The translations under genes were made by a program, and so were the position numbers. A DNA stretch of 64,000 nucleotides, taken from the NCBI RefSeq assembly GCF_030818075.1, contig NZ_JAUSZZ010000001.1, positions 1,488,001 through 1,552,000 of the forward strand, in the 5' to 3' direction. Below are positions 41,427 through 51,221 of this stretch, in pieces. The notes under the pieces are model-generated. The model had not been told where the DNA came from, searched no databases, and saw only the letters and a list, made by a program, of their open reading frames with translations. Origin of the DNA: Microbacterium proteolyticum. GTDB taxonomy: Bacteria > Actinomycetota > Actinomycetes > Actinomycetales > Microbacteriaceae. The first letter of the stretch is position 1; every line of letters begins with the position of its first letter.

Positions 41427-42593
41427 ATGACCGCTTCCCTCGCTCCCTCCCGCACCACCGCCTTCACCGCCCGACCCGACGAACTCGCCGCCCTGACCGC
41501 GGCGGTCGCCGAGACCGCCGAGCGCTACGACCGGTCGGGGGAGTTCCCCGCCGACGGGCTCGCCGCCGTGCACCGCGCGGGCGTCTTCGCCGCGGTCATC
41601 GATGAGCGCTTCGGCGGAGGGAGCGTCGGGCCGCTCGACCGTCTGCGGACCGTGCAGGCGATCGGTCAGGGCGATCCGTCGGTCGCGCTGATCTTCGCCA
41701 ACACGCTGGCCACGCACGTCGCGCAGTCCGGGCGCGGGGGGCTGCCCGAGCACCTGTACTCCCGGATCATCGCCGAGACGGCCGTGCGTCCGGTGTCGAT
41801 CAACACCGCGCGTGCGGAGCCGGAGCTCGGTGCGCCCGCGCGGGGCGGCCTGCCCGCCACCACGGTCCGCCGAACGGCCGACGGCTGGGTGCTGTCGGGG
41901 CGGAAGGCGTACGTGACGGCGAGCACGGGCCTCGACTACCACCTCGTCTGGGCCAAGACCGACGACCCCGAACCGCGCGTCGGCCATGTCGTCGTCGCGG
42001 GCGATGATGCCGGCATCCGGATCATCCCCACGTGGGACCACCTCGGTCTCCGCGCCAGTTCCACCCACGACGTGGTCTACGACGAGGTGGCGGTTCCGGC
42101 CGATCACTTCCTCGAGATCCCGTTCCAGGGGACGTATCGCGATCCGTCGAGCCAGGCGTCGGCGCTCTCGCTCACCCACGCGGCGATCTACATCGGCGTC
42201 GCGCGCGCGGCGCAGGAGTTCTTCACGCGCTTCGCACACGAGCGCGTCCCCGCGGGCCTCGGGCGCCCGATCGCGACCACCGAACGCATCCAGAGCGTGG
42301 CGGGCGAGATCGAGGCGCAGCTCGTGCAAGCCGAGGAGTTGCTGTACGGCGTCACCGCGCGGGCGGTCACCGGCGACGAGGCGGCCATCGCCCGGACGCC
42401 GCTGGCGAAGGTGCTCATCGTCCGGGCGGCCATCTCCGCGGTCGAGACCGCGGTCGCCGCTCTCGGCAACCCGGCGCTGAGTCGCCACAACCCGCTCGAA
42501 CGGCACCTGCGCGATGTGCTGTCGGCGCGCGTGCACCCGCCGCAGGAAGACGCGGCGCTGCTCGCAGTGGGCCGGCGCGTGCTCGCCGTGTGA
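41427..42593 (+). CDS. Acyl-CoA dehydrogenase-like flavoenzyme (SfnB/DszC-type)
   Basis: A 388-aa protein of the acyl-CoA dehydrogenase fold. It has the N-terminal helical domain, beta middle (GWVLSGRKAYVTAS, LRASSTHDVVYDEVAVPADH) and C-terminal helical domain. The usual catalytic Glu region is not conserved, as in FMN-dependent monooxygenases of the SfnB/DszC group that act on organosulfur compounds. A hairpin terminator follows, so it is transcribed apart from the ABC operon. Confidence 0.78.
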   Translation: MTASLAPSRTTAFTARPDELAALTAAVAETAERYDRSGEFPADGLAAVHRAGVFAAVIDERFGGGSVGPLDRLRTVQAIGQGDPSVALIFANTLATHVAQSGRGGLPEHLYSRIIAETAVRPVSINTARAEPELGAPARGGLPATTVRRTADGWVLSGRKAYVTASTGLDYHLVWAKTDDPEPRVGHVVVAGDDAGIRIIPTWDHLGLRASSTHDVVYDEVAVPADHFLEIPFQGTYRDPSSQASALSLTHAAIYIGVARAAQEFFTRFAHERVPAGLGRPIATTERIQSVAGEIEAQLVQAEELLYGVTARAVTGDEAAIARTPLAKVLIVRAAISAVETAVAALGNPALSRHNPLERHLRDVLSARVHPPQEDAALLAVGRRVLAV

Positions 42594-42623
42594 CGCAATA
42601 CGGCGTCACGCGGCGTCACCGTC

Positions 42624-42667
42624 GAAAGGGCCTCTGTTCGGAAAAACAGCCGGACAGGGGCCCTTTC
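42624..42667. terminator. Terminator after flavoenzyme gene
   Basis: An imperfect stem (GAAAGGGCCTCTGT against ACAGGGGCCCTTTC) encloses TTCGGAAAAACAGCCGG, 30 nt after the stop codon. No marked T-tract. Confidence 0.6.
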
Positions 42668-42789
42668 GCATCCATCATCCGCGCCGATGGGTTCTCATCC
42701 GACTCCGTCGTTGGACCCCTTCGCCGCGTCCCGCCGACACTCGGAGAAGAGTTCGCGGCCACGCCGGCCCACACCCGAAGGACACCCTC

Positions 42790-44445
42790 ATGACACAGCA
42801 TCCGCCCCGCCACCGACACCGTCGGCGCGCCGCCCTCGCCGCGGCCGTCGCCCTCTCGCTCACGCTGCTCGCCGGCTGCGCGGGAACCGGAGCCGCGTCC
42901 GGCGGGGCCGACGCCGGTCCCACCGAGGGGGGTGACGCGGTCTTCCTCATCAACTCGCTCGGGACGAGCTGGGTGCCCAACGAGAGCTCGATCTCGAGCT
43001 ACCAGGGCAACATCTGGGGCCAGGTGACCGACAAGCTCGTGTACGTCGACGACAGCGGTGCCGTGTCGCCGTGGGTCGCGGAGAGCTGGGAGCAGAACAC
43101 GGATGCCACGTCGTTCACGCTGCGCCTCAAGGAGGGCGTCACGTTCTCCGACGGCACCCCGCTCGACGCGGCCGCGGTCGTGACCAATCTCGATTACTGG
43201 GCGTTCGGGGCCCCCGACAAGGGCATCACGCCGATCGGGCTCTTCCCGAAGACCTACCAGAAGGCGACGGCGGTCGACGAGCAGACGGTCGAGGTGACCT
43301 TCAGCGCGCCCACCCTCGGCTTCATCCCGACGCTCGGCTACCACGGCTCGATCCTCGTCTCGCCCAAGACCCTCGCGCTGTCGAAGGAGGAGCAGGGCGA
43401 CCTCGACAACTTCTCGGGGTCGGGTCCCTTCACGATCAAGAGCTGGGCCGACGGTGACGACGTGGTCCTGGCCAAGCGCGACGACTACGCCTGGGGGCCG
43501 GAGGCGATCGGTCACACCGGGGCGCCCTACCTCGACACCCTCACGTACAAGCAGGTGGCCGAGTCCAGCACGCGCATCGGCGCGCTGACGTCCGACCAGG
43601 CGCAGGTGATCTACAACATCCAGCCGAGCGAACTGGAGGGTCTCACCGACCGCGGCTTCGAGGTCGGTCTTCCCCGTTACCTCGGCTTCACCAACGGCTA
43701 CCGCGTGAACGTGCAGGCCGCACCGTTCGACGACGTGCGGGTGCGACAGGCGCTGCAGCACGGCATCGACCGTCAGCAGATCCTCGACACCGTCTACACC
43801 GACGGCTGGCAGGCTGCCCAGGGCTTGATCCAGAGCAACGTTCCCGAGGCCACCGACCACTCGGGCGACTTCGCGTTCGACGCGGACAAGGCCGCCGCCC
43901 TCCTCGACGAAGCGGGCTGGGTGGCCGGAGCCGACGGGAAGCGCACGAAGAACGGGCAGCCCCTCGCGGTGACGCTGTACGCCAACCCGTACCTCGCCAC
44001 CTCGGCATCCATCGACGAGCTCGTCGCGCAGCAGCTCGGCGCCCTCGGCTTCGCCGTCACGGTGCAGACCTACGACGTGGCGACCTTCGGCGAGAAGGTC
44101 AAGAACGACGCGTCGACGCCGCTGTACGAGATCACCCGCTCGTTCATCGACGTCGGAACCGTCGCCAGCATCCTCACCAGCGCCAACAAGGGTGAGAACT
44201 GGTTCGGACTCGGCGAGACCGACCCGACGCTGAACGACCTGCGCGACCGCATCGCGCGGGCCACCGACCTCGACACGCGCGCCGCCGCCGTCGACGAACT
44301 GCAGACGTACGTGCTGCAGCAGGGGTTGTTCGTTCCGATCACCCAGATCGTGCAGCGCATCTACGTGCAGAGCCCGAAGCTGCAGGGCGTCACCTACAAC
44401 GGTGTCGCCATCGCCGGCTACGCCGCGGCGTACCTGCAGAAGTGA
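42790..44445 (+). CDS. Family 5 solute-binding lipoprotein
   Basis: A 551-aa extracytoplasmic lipoprotein of the peptide/nickel/opine (SBP_bac_5) family. The signal peptide ends at the lipobox LLAGC (Cys near 32). The family markers ESWEQNTDATSFTLRLKEGV and FSDGTPLDAAAVV are clear. It delivers its ligand to the permeases encoded next. First gene of an operon that runs to 52522; ATG 42790. Confidence 0.92.
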   Translation: MTQHPPRHRHRRRAALAAAVALSLTLLAGCAGTGAASGGADAGPTEGGDAVFLINSLGTSWVPNESSISSYQGNIWGQVTDKLVYVDDSGAVSPWVAESWEQNTDATSFTLRLKEGVTFSDGTPLDAAAVVTNLDYWAFGAPDKGITPIGLFPKTYQKATAVDEQTVEVTFSAPTLGFIPTLGYHGSILVSPKTLALSKEEQGDLDNFSGSGPFTIKSWADGDDVVLAKRDDYAWGPEAIGHTGAPYLDTLTYKQVAESSTRIGALTSDQAQVIYNIQPSELEGLTDRGFEVGLPRYLGFTNGYRVNVQAAPFDDVRVRQALQHGIDRQQILDTVYTDGWQAAQGLIQSNVPEATDHSGDFAFDADKAAALLDEAGWVAGADGKRTKNGQPLAVTLYANPYLATSASIDELVAQQLGALGFAVTVQTYDVATFGEKVKNDASTPLYEITRSFIDVGTVASILTSANKGENWFGLGETDPTLNDLRDRIARATDLDTRAAAVDELQTYVLQQGLFVPITQIVQRIYVQSPKLQGVTYNGVAIAGYAAAYLQK

Positions 44446-44501
44446 TTCCGCCCGGCCGGCGCCGTCGCGCCGGCCGGGCCCACCATCGTGAAGGACATGA
44501 C

Positions 44502-45491
44502 ATGAACCCCGCCTACGCGCTGTTCGCACTGAAGCGCCCCGGCCAGGCCGTGCTCGTGGTGCTGCTGGCCTACGTGCTGACGTTCGTGGTCATCAGCGTG
44601 CTGCCCGGCGACCCGCTGACGAGTACCCTGCGCAACCCCGAGAACGGCTTCAGCGAGGACCAGATCGCGCAGATGGTGTCGTTCTACGGCCTCGACCGGC
44701 CCGTGTGGGTACAGCTCTGGGAGGCTCTCTCCCGATTCGTCGTCGGCGACCTCGGGATCTCCCTGCGCTCCAGCCAGCCGGTCGCCACCATCATCGGCGA
44801 CGCGTTGCCGTCCACGCTGTCGCTCGCGCTCACCGCTCTCGCGGTCGCCCTGGTCCTCGCGTTCGCCATCGCCTACGGCGTCCAGGTGCTCCCCGAGCGC
44901 GCGGCGCGGCTGCTGCGGTCGTTCCCCGCGTTGTTCCTCTCGGTGCCGAACTTCGTCATCGGTCTGCTGCTGCTGAACGTGTTCGCCTTCCAGCTGGGGC
45001 TCTTCTCGGTGATCGACCCGGACGCGCCGATCGCGACGTTCTTCGCGGCGGTGGCGCTCGGCATCCCGGTGTCGGCCCAGATCGCCGAGGTGCTCATCAC
45101 CGGGCTCGACCACGAGTTCCGTCAGGACTACGCCGTGGTCGCCTACGCACGCGGGCTGGGGCGGGCACGACTGTTCTTCGCCCACCTGCTCAAGCCCTCC
45201 GCCCTGCCCGTCGTGACCGTCATCGCCCTGACCGTCGGCGAGCTGCTGGGCGGCGCCCTGATCACCGAGACCGTCTTCGGTCGGGCCGGCATCGGCAGCG
45301 TCGTTCAGACCGCGGTCGCCACGCAGGATCTCCCGGTGCTGCAGGCGGTGGTCGCGCTCGCCGCCGTGGTGTTCGTCACGGTCAACCTGCTCGCCGACCT
45401 CGTCTACCCCCTGCTGGACCCGCGTGTGGACCTCGTGCACCGCGGATCGCGACCGACCCCCACCCCGACACCCGAGAGAGCGAGCGTCTGA
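44502..45491 (+). CDS. ABC permease, DppB-type
   Basis: A 329-aa inner-membrane permease with six helices. The N-terminal LAYVLTFVVISVLPGDPL and the EAA loop region (AYARGLGRARLFFAHLLKPS) are characteristic of DppB. The C-terminal tail is Thr/Pro-rich. Its stop overlaps the next start (TGATG). Confidence 0.92.
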   Translation: MNPAYALFALKRPGQAVLVVLLAYVLTFVVISVLPGDPLTSTLRNPENGFSEDQIAQMVSFYGLDRPVWVQLWEALSRFVVGDLGISLRSSQPVATIIGDALPSTLSLALTALAVALVLAFAIAYGVQVLPERAARLLRSFPALFLSVPNFVIGLLLLNVFAFQLGLFSVIDPDAPIATFFAAVALGIPVSAQIAEVLITGLDHEFRQDYAVVAYARGLGRARLFFAHLLKPSALPVVTVIALTVGELLGGALITETVFGRAGIGSVVQTAVATQDLPVLQAVVALAAVVFVTVNLLADLVYPLLDPRVDLVHRGSRPTPTPTPERASV

Positions 45492-46345
45492 TGGCCTCCG
45501 TGCTGACACCGACCACGGTCCGGGATGCCGTGTCCCGGCGCCCCGTCCGCGCACGGCTCCTTCCCGCGACGGTGGTGGTCGCCGCCCTCGTGCTCCTGGT
45601 CGTGACGGCGTGGGCCGTCGCCCCCGGTCTGTTCACGAGCGCCGACCCGGTCGTCGGCGACACGGCGGAGAAGCTGCTGCCGCCCAGCGCCGCGCACTGG
45701 TTCGGCACCGACAACCTCGGCCGCGACGTGTTCGCCCGGGTCGTCTGGGGCACCCGTTCGTCCGTGGTCAGCGCCCTCGTCGCGGTCGCCATCGCCGTCG
45801 TCATCGGCGGCCTGCTGGGTCTCGTCGCCGGCTTCTTCGGCGGAATCGTCGATGTCGTCACCGCTCGCGTGATCGACGTGCTGCTGGCGATCCCCAGCTT
45901 CCTGCTCGCGGTGGTCGTCGTCAGCTCCCTCGGCTTCCAGACCATCAATGCCGCCGTGGCCACCGGCGTCTCGGCCGTCGCGGTGTTCGCGCGGGTGATG
46001 CGCTCCGAGGCGGTCAAAGTGCGCAGCACCGTCTTCGTCGAGGCCGCGCGGCTGCAGGGCGGATCGCGCGCGCACGTGCTGCTCGCGCACGTGCTGCCCA
46101 ACGCCTCGCGCTCCGTCCTGTCGCTCGCGGTGCTGCAGTTCGGGGTGTCGATCCTCGTCATCGCCGGTCTGGCGTTCCTCGGCTACGGCGACCCGCCCCC
46201 GGCATCCGACTGGGGACTCCTCGTCTCGGCGGGCAAGGACTACCTCGTCTCCAGCCCGTGGCTGGTGTACGCCCCCTCCGCGGTCATCGTCGCGACCGTG
46301 CTCTCGATCAACCGTGTCAGCCGCTGGCTGCGAGCGAAGGACTGA
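45491..46345 (+). CDS. ABC permease, DppC-type
   Basis: A 284-aa second permease with the DppC signature HWFGTDNLGRDVFARVVWG (about 69-87) and EAA loop EAARLQGGSRAHVLLAHVLP. Forms the heterodimeric channel with the preceding gene. Confidence 0.92.
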   Translation: MASVLTPTTVRDAVSRRPVRARLLPATVVVAALVLLVVTAWAVAPGLFTSADPVVGDTAEKLLPPSAAHWFGTDNLGRDVFARVVWGTRSSVVSALVAVAIAVVIGGLLGLVAGFFGGIVDVVTARVIDVLLAIPSFLLAVVVVSSLGFQTINAAVATGVSAVAVFARVMRSEAVKVRSTVFVEAARLQGGSRAHVLLAHVLPNASRSVLSLAVLQFGVSILVIAGLAFLGYGDPPPASDWGLLVSAGKDYLVSSPWLVYAPSAVIVATVLSINRVSRWLRAKD

Positions 46346-46348
46346 ACC

Positions 46349-47968
46349 ATGACCGCACCCCTTCTGAGCGTGCGCGAGCTGTCGGTGTCGTACGGCGCGC
46401 AGCGCGTGGTGTCCGACGTGTCGTTCGAGCTGGAGCGCGGCCGCAGCCTCGCCCTGATCGGCGAGTCGGGCTCGGGCAAGTCCACGATCGCCAAGGCCGT
46501 CCTCCGCCTGCTGCCCCGCGCCTCGGGGCGGACCACCGGACGAGTCGTCATCGACGGCACCGACACCCTCGAACTGTCGCTGAGCCGGTTCCGGGCCCTC
46601 CGCGGACGAACGCTCGGCTTCGTGCCGCAGGACCCCGCCTCGGCCCTCAACCCCGTGCGCACGATCGGTTCGCAGGCGCACGAGGCCGCCGCGCTCACGG
46701 GGGAACGGGATGCCGCGCGAAGGCGCGCCGCGATCCTCGCGGTGTTCGAGCGGGTCGGGCTGCCCGATCCGGAGCGCGTCTACCGCTCCTACCCCCACCA
46801 GCTGTCGGGCGGCATGCTGCAGCGCGTCCTGATCGGCCTCGCCGTGCTGCCCGAGCCGGCGCTCCTCGTGGCAGACGAGCCGACGAGCGCTCTCGACGTG
46901 ACGATCCAGAAGCGCATCCTCGACCTGCTGACCGGGCTGCGTGACGAGCGCGGCATCGGCCTCCTGCTCATCACGCACGACCTCGCGCTCGCCGCCGAAC
47001 GCGCCGACGACCTGATCGTGCTGCGCGACGGGCGTGTGGAGGACGCCGGGCCCACGGCCGAGGTCTTCCGGGCTCCGCGCTCCGACTACGCCGCCGCACT
47101 GCGCGCCGATGTGCCCGCCCTCGCCCCCGACCGGTTCCGCACGCAGCTGTCCGCGCGACCGGTCGGCGGGGGAGGGCCCGCGGTGTCGGCCCGCGGCGTC
47201 ACCAAGACCTTCCGCACGTCGGGACGCGAGGTGCGCGCCCTCGACGACGTCTCGTTCGAGGTGGCGGCGGGCACCACCCACGCCCTCGTCGGCGAGTCGG
47301 GGTCGGGCAAGACGACGGCGGTGCGCCTGCTGCTGGGTCTGGAGCATCCGGATGCCGGAGAGCTCATCGTCGCGGGGGAGTCCGTCACCGGCCGGACCGC
47401 GGCCGACCTGCGCGGTGTCCGCCGACACCTGCAGCTGGTGTACCAGAACCCGTTCACCTCCCTCGACCCGTCGTGGAGCGTCGAGGGCATCCTGGGCGAG
47501 CCCCTCGCGCGTTATCACGTGGGCGATCGCCGGTCCCGTCGCGACGCGGTGCACGCGGCGCTCGCCGCGGTGGGCCTCGGCGAACACCTGTGGCGCCGCC
47601 GGCCGGCGGCGCTGTCGGGCGGTCAGCGTCAGCGCGTCGCGATCGCCCGGGCTCTCGTGCTCGAACCCGACGTGCTCGTGCTCGACGAGCCCACCAGTGC
47701 GTTGGACGTCACCGTCCAGGCCGAGATCCTCGATGTGCTCGTCCGGCTTCAGATCGAGCGCGGCCTCACGTACCTGTTCGTCTCGCACGACCTCGCGCTC
47801 GTGCGGCAGATCGCCGACACGGTCACGGTGCTCCAGCACGGCCGCGTCGTCGAGCAGGGCCGCGCCTCCGACGTCCTCGACGCGCCGCGGCATCCGTACA
47901 CCCGGACGCTGGTCGCGGCGATCCCCGACCCCGGGGTGATCCGCTCCGCCGCTCCCCTCCCCGTCTGA
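46349..47968 (+). CDS. Fused DppD-DppF ABC ATPase
   Basis: A 539-aa protein containing two ABC ATPase domains in one chain. Domain 1 (about 5-245): Walker A GESGSGKST, signature LSGGMLQR, Walker B LLVADEPTSALD. Domain 2 (about 270-535): GESGSGKTT, LSGGQRQR and VLVLDEPTSALD. Both catalytic sites look intact. It energises import by the two permeases. Confidence 0.95.
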   Translation: MTAPLLSVRELSVSYGAQRVVSDVSFELERGRSLALIGESGSGKSTIAKAVLRLLPRASGRTTGRVVIDGTDTLELSLSRFRALRGRTLGFVPQDPASALNPVRTIGSQAHEAAALTGERDAARRRAAILAVFERVGLPDPERVYRSYPHQLSGGMLQRVLIGLAVLPEPALLVADEPTSALDVTIQKRILDLLTGLRDERGIGLLLITHDLALAAERADDLIVLRDGRVEDAGPTAEVFRAPRSDYAAALRADVPALAPDRFRTQLSARPVGGGGPAVSARGVTKTFRTSGREVRALDDVSFEVAAGTTHALVGESGSGKTTAVRLLLGLEHPDAGELIVAGESVTGRTAADLRGVRRHLQLVYQNPFTSLDPSWSVEGILGEPLARYHVGDRRSRRDAVHAALAAVGLGEHLWRRRPAALSGGQRQRVAIARALVLEPDVLVLDEPTSALDVTVQAEILDVLVRLQIERGLTYLFVSHDLALVRQIADTVTVLQHGRVVEQGRASDVLDAPRHPYTRTLVAAIPDPGVIRSAAPLPV

Positions 47969-47995
47969 CCCTCGCCCTCGCTTGGAAGGAATCCC

Positions 47996-49108
47996 ATGCC
48001 CATCGAATTCGTCAACATGGTCGGCAGCCGCCCCCCGGGTGCGCCCACGTACAGCGGCAGCACCTTCACCCAGCCCATCGACGTGGCCTGGCTGCGCCAC
48101 TACGCCCGCACGATCGAGGAGTTCGGCTTCGATCACACGCTCATCCCGTACGCCTCGGCGAGCGCCGATCAGTACGCGCTCTCGGCGACGGTCCTCGCGG
48201 CTACCCAGCGGCTGCGGACAGTTGTCGCCGTCCGCCCCAACTCGGCGTTCCCGACGGTCGCCGCGCAGGGACTGTCGACCCTCGACCAGCTCTCGGGCGG
48301 ACGGGCGCTCGTGCACATCATCTCCGGGGGCAGCGACGAGGAGCAGGCCCGCCAGGGCGACTACCTCGACAAAGAACAGCGTTATCGCCGCTCGTCGGAG
48401 TTCATCGAGGTGCTGCGCAAGGTGTGGACCTCGACGGAGCCGTTCTCGCACCACGGCGAGTTCTACCGCTTCGACGAGTTCGGGCCCGCGTACGCGACGC
48501 ATACCGGGGGTGCGCTCCCCGTCTCGCTCGGCGGATCCAGTGAGTTCGCGTACGCTTCCGGCGGCGCTCACGCCGACATCTTCGCGCTGTGGGGTGAGCC
48601 CCTCGCCGAGACCGCCGAGCAGATCGACCGCGTGTACGCCCACGCCCGCGCCGCCGGTCGCACCGACCGCATCCGCTTCTGGGTGACGTTCCGTCCCGTC
48701 GTCGCGCCGACCGACGCCCTCGCGCGTGAGAAGGCCCACGGCATCCTGGAGCGGGCGAAGCCGTTCTACGAGAAGGTCCAGGGCCTGAACCGAACGAACG
48801 TCGGGTCGGTGCGCCTGCGCGAGCTGTCGGAGCGGTCGGAGGAGCACGACGGCGGCGTGCTGTGGACGCCGCGCGGTGTCGCCGGCTCGGGCGGGGCGTC
48901 GTCGCTGCTGGTCGGTTCTCCCGAGACGGTGGCCGAGGCGATCGTGCGCTACGTGGAGCTCGGAGCGGACATCGTGTCGCTGCCGACCCTCGGCGACCTG
49001 AACGATGCCGTGGATGCCGGGCGCCTGGTGATTCCGCTCGTGCGTGACGAGGTGGCGCGCCGCGGGATCGACCCGGAGGTCGTGTTCGCCCGCCGGGCCG
49101 TGGCGTGA
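47996..49108 (+). CDS. SsuD-like FMNH2-dependent monooxygenase
   Basis: A 370-aa luciferase-like flavin monooxygenase of the alkanesulfonate monooxygenase group. The conserved block LSGGRALVHIISGGSDEEQA with the following DYLDKEQRYRRSSEFIEVLR and the preceding TVVAVRPNSAFP match SsuD-type enzymes, which release sulfite from organosulfonates. No flavin reductase is encoded nearby. Its stop overlaps the next GTG (GTGA). Confidence 0.85.
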   Translation: MPIEFVNMVGSRPPGAPTYSGSTFTQPIDVAWLRHYARTIEEFGFDHTLIPYASASADQYALSATVLAATQRLRTVVAVRPNSAFPTVAAQGLSTLDQLSGGRALVHIISGGSDEEQARQGDYLDKEQRYRRSSEFIEVLRKVWTSTEPFSHHGEFYRFDEFGPAYATHTGGALPVSLGGSSEFAYASGGAHADIFALWGEPLAETAEQIDRVYAHARAAGRTDRIRFWVTFRPVVAPTDALAREKAHGILERAKPFYEKVQGLNRTNVGSVRLRELSERSEEHDGGVLWTPRGVAGSGGASSLLVGSPETVAEAIVRYVELGADIVSLPTLGDLNDAVDAGRLVIPLVRDEVARRGIDPEVVFARRAVA

Positions 49109-50181
49109 GCGCCGACGCCGTCGGGGGCCGTCGGGCGCCCGGGGTCGTCTCCGCCGGCGGGCGCCGGATCATCGTCGGCGCCGGCGCCCTCGGCGCCCTG
49201 CTCGCCGCGCAATGGACGGGCGCGGGCCTGCCGGCCGTGCTCGTGGCGCGCGGCGCCGCTCGCGACGTGATCGACGAACGCGGCGTGCTCGTGCGCCGTC
49301 CGCACGGCGACGAGCGCATCGCGGTCGACGTCGTCGGCTCCATCGACGAAGCCGAGCCCGCGCCCGGCGACACCGTGGTGCTCGCGGTGAAGAGCCAGGA
49401 TGCCGAGCAGGCGCTGGCCGCGCTGGCCTGGCGCCCCCTCGTCAGCGGCGGTGTCGTGGCGGATCTGCCGGTGGTCACGCTGCAGAACGGGCTCGCGACG
49501 GAAGACATCGCGCTGCGCCGGTTCGCCCGCGTGGTGGGGGTGTCGGTGGCGATCGCCGCCAGTCATCTGCGCCCCGGTGAAGTCGTGGCGCCGTCATGGC
49601 CCACGCTCGGAACGGCGCGCGTCGGCGCCGTCACCGGAGCCGCGGCCGAGCTCGAGCCGCGCGTGAGCGACGATCTCGCGAGCGCCGGGTTCGCGGCATC
49701 CGTCGTCGCGGACATCGCTGCCACCAAACGCCGCAAGCTCCTGGCGAATCTCCGCAACGTCGTCGAGGTGTTCGACGTCGACGACGCGGTCCGAGACGCG
49801 GCCACCGCGTCGGTGCGCGACGAGGCGGCGGCCCTCTTCGATTGCCTCGGCCTCGACGTCGCGCCGGCCGAGGCGGGGTTCGTCCCCGTCGAGCAGGTGC
49901 CGGGCCACGTCCCCGGGCGGTTGTCGACGTGGCAGAGCCTGGAACGCGGCGCGAGCGTCGAGAGCGACTTCCTCGTCGGGGAACTCGTCCTGCTCGCGCG
50001 ACGTGCGGGGGTGGAGGTGCCGCTCGCCGAAGCCGTGCAACGCGATCTCGGCGCGCTCGCCGCGCGCGGCGGCCGGCCGGGCGCCGCGCCGCTGCCGTCC
50101 GCCCTCGCCGCGGCCGTGCGGGGCGGGTCGGTCGCGACGCCGTCCGCGCCTGCCGCGGCCCTCGCCGGGGCGACGACGTGA
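49105..50181 (+). CDS. Ketopantoate-reductase (PanE/ApbA)-like enzyme
   Basis: A 358-aa NAD(P)H-dependent enzyme. The Rossmann motif GAGALGALLAAQWTGAG (about 24-40), an LAVKSQDAEQALA segment, the LQNGL motif (about 122) and the lysine in TKRRKLLANLRNVVEV fit the PanE/ApbA fold. In this operon it more likely reduces a keto product of the monooxygenases than makes pantoate. GTGA coupling on both sides. Confidence 0.8.
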   Translation: MSADAVGGRRAPGVVSAGGRRIIVGAGALGALLAAQWTGAGLPAVLVARGAARDVIDERGVLVRRPHGDERIAVDVVGSIDEAEPAPGDTVVLAVKSQDAEQALAALAWRPLVSGGVVADLPVVTLQNGLATEDIALRRFARVVGVSVAIAASHLRPGEVVAPSWPTLGTARVGAVTGAAAELEPRVSDDLASAGFAASVVADIAATKRRKLLANLRNVVEVFDVDDAVRDAATASVRDEAAALFDCLGLDVAPAEAGFVPVEQVPGHVPGRLSTWQSLERGASVESDFLVGELVLLARRAGVEVPLAEAVQRDLGALAARGGRPGAAPLPSALAAAVRGGSVATPSAPAAALAGATT

Positions 50182-51221
50182 CCGCGGTCGCCCCGACGAC
50201 GACGGGCGCCGCGCCGCGCACGCTCACCCTCGGCTTCCACACACGGGTGCCGTTCACGACGGGCGAGGCGCGACGCGGTCTGGACGACGGGGTCGCCCTC
50301 TTCCGTCACGCCGAGCAGGGGGGTTACGACCGCGGCTGGGTGTATCAGCGTCATTTCGACAACTACCTCGCCGCGCCGCTGGTCTTCCTCCCCGTCGTGG
50401 CGCAGTACACGAGCCGTATCGGCCTGGGCACGGCGATCATCGGCATGCGGTATCAAGATCCGGTCCTTCTCGCCGAGGCCGCATCGACCGCGGACCATCT
50501 CAGCGGGGGCCGCCTGCAACTCGGCCTCGGAACGGGGATGGGCGGCTTCGACCGGGCTTTCCGGCAGGAGCCGAACGACGGTCGGGCGGTCTCCCTCGAT
50601 CGGCTCGACGTCTTCCTGCGGGCCATCCGGGGCGAAGCGGTCGGTCACGGCGCGAACGGCGAGCCGCTCACCGTGCGAGGGGCGAGCCGCGATCTGATCG
50701 AGCGCGTCTGGTTCGGTGCCGGCTCCGTCGCCTCCGCCGAGCGCGTCGCCGGGCGGGGGCTGCACCTGATGCTGAGCACGATCCTGACCGGCGCGGTCGC
50801 GGACTACGACGCCGAGCAACGCGCGGCGATCGCGGCGTTCCGCGAGGGACATCCGCGCGGGTCGTCCGCGCGCGTCTCGGTGAGCCGGTCCATCCTGCCG
50901 GCGACCTCGGTCGAACGCGCTCGCCGCTACGCCGCCTACGACGCCGAGCGTCGCGCGCGCGGACCCGCTGCTTCGCGACCGCAGGGCGCGGTCGCCCCGG
51001 CGCCGCAGCCGCCCGGAGTCTTCACGATGAGCCCGGCCATCCACGGAGAGCCGGAGTCGGTGGTCGATGCGTTGCTGGCCGACCCCGCGGTGGCCGAAGC
51101 TGATGATGTCATCGCTTTCCTGCCGCCCGAGTTCGCGCTCGACGAGAGCAGGCGACTGCTCGATGACATCGCCGAACACGTCGCGCCGGCGTTGCGCATA
51201 GCAAGAGGAGCTTCTGCATGA
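50178..51221 (+). CDS. Second luciferase-like monooxygenase
   Basis: A 347-aa LLM-class flavin oxidoreductase. N-terminal LGFHTRVPFTTGEARRGL, a RIGLGTAIIGMRYQDPVLLA strand-helix unit and LSGGRLQLGLGTGMGGFD near 110 are typical. A Pro/Ala-rich insert (about 250-275) is unusual. It may catalyse a second oxidative step. GTG 50178 overlaps the reductase stop by GTGA, and its own stop overlaps the oxidase ATG. Confidence 0.82.
   Translation: MTAVAPTTTGAAPRTLTLGFHTRVPFTTGEARRGLDDGVALFRHAEQGGYDRGWVYQRHFDNYLAAPLVFLPVVAQYTSRIGLGTAIIGMRYQDPVLLAEAASTADHLSGGRLQLGLGTGMGGFDRAFRQEPNDGRAVSLDRLDVFLRAIRGEAVGHGANGEPLTVRGASRDLIERVWFGAGSVASAERVAGRGLHLMLSTILTGAVADYDAEQRAAIAAFREGHPRGSSARVSVSRSILPATSVERARRYAAYDAERRARGPAASRPQGAVAPAPQPPGVFTMSPAIHGEPESVVDALLADPAVAEADDVIAFLPPEFALDESRRLLDDIAEHVAPALRIARGASA

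Noticed and set aside
40212..42536. 774-aa minus-strand ORF
   Set aside because: Antisense to the LysR and flavoenzyme genes, no domain signal, shadow composition.
45404..48847. 1147-aa minus-strand ORF
   Set aside because: Antisense to the well-recognised ABC transporter genes; composition (His/Arg/Asp/Gly-rich) is that of a high-GC shadow frame.
49105..50181. Pantothenate biosynthesis gene panE
   Set aside because: The fold matches, but the operon context with two flavin monooxygenases and an ABC importer makes a biosynthetic role doubtful, so no gene symbol is given.
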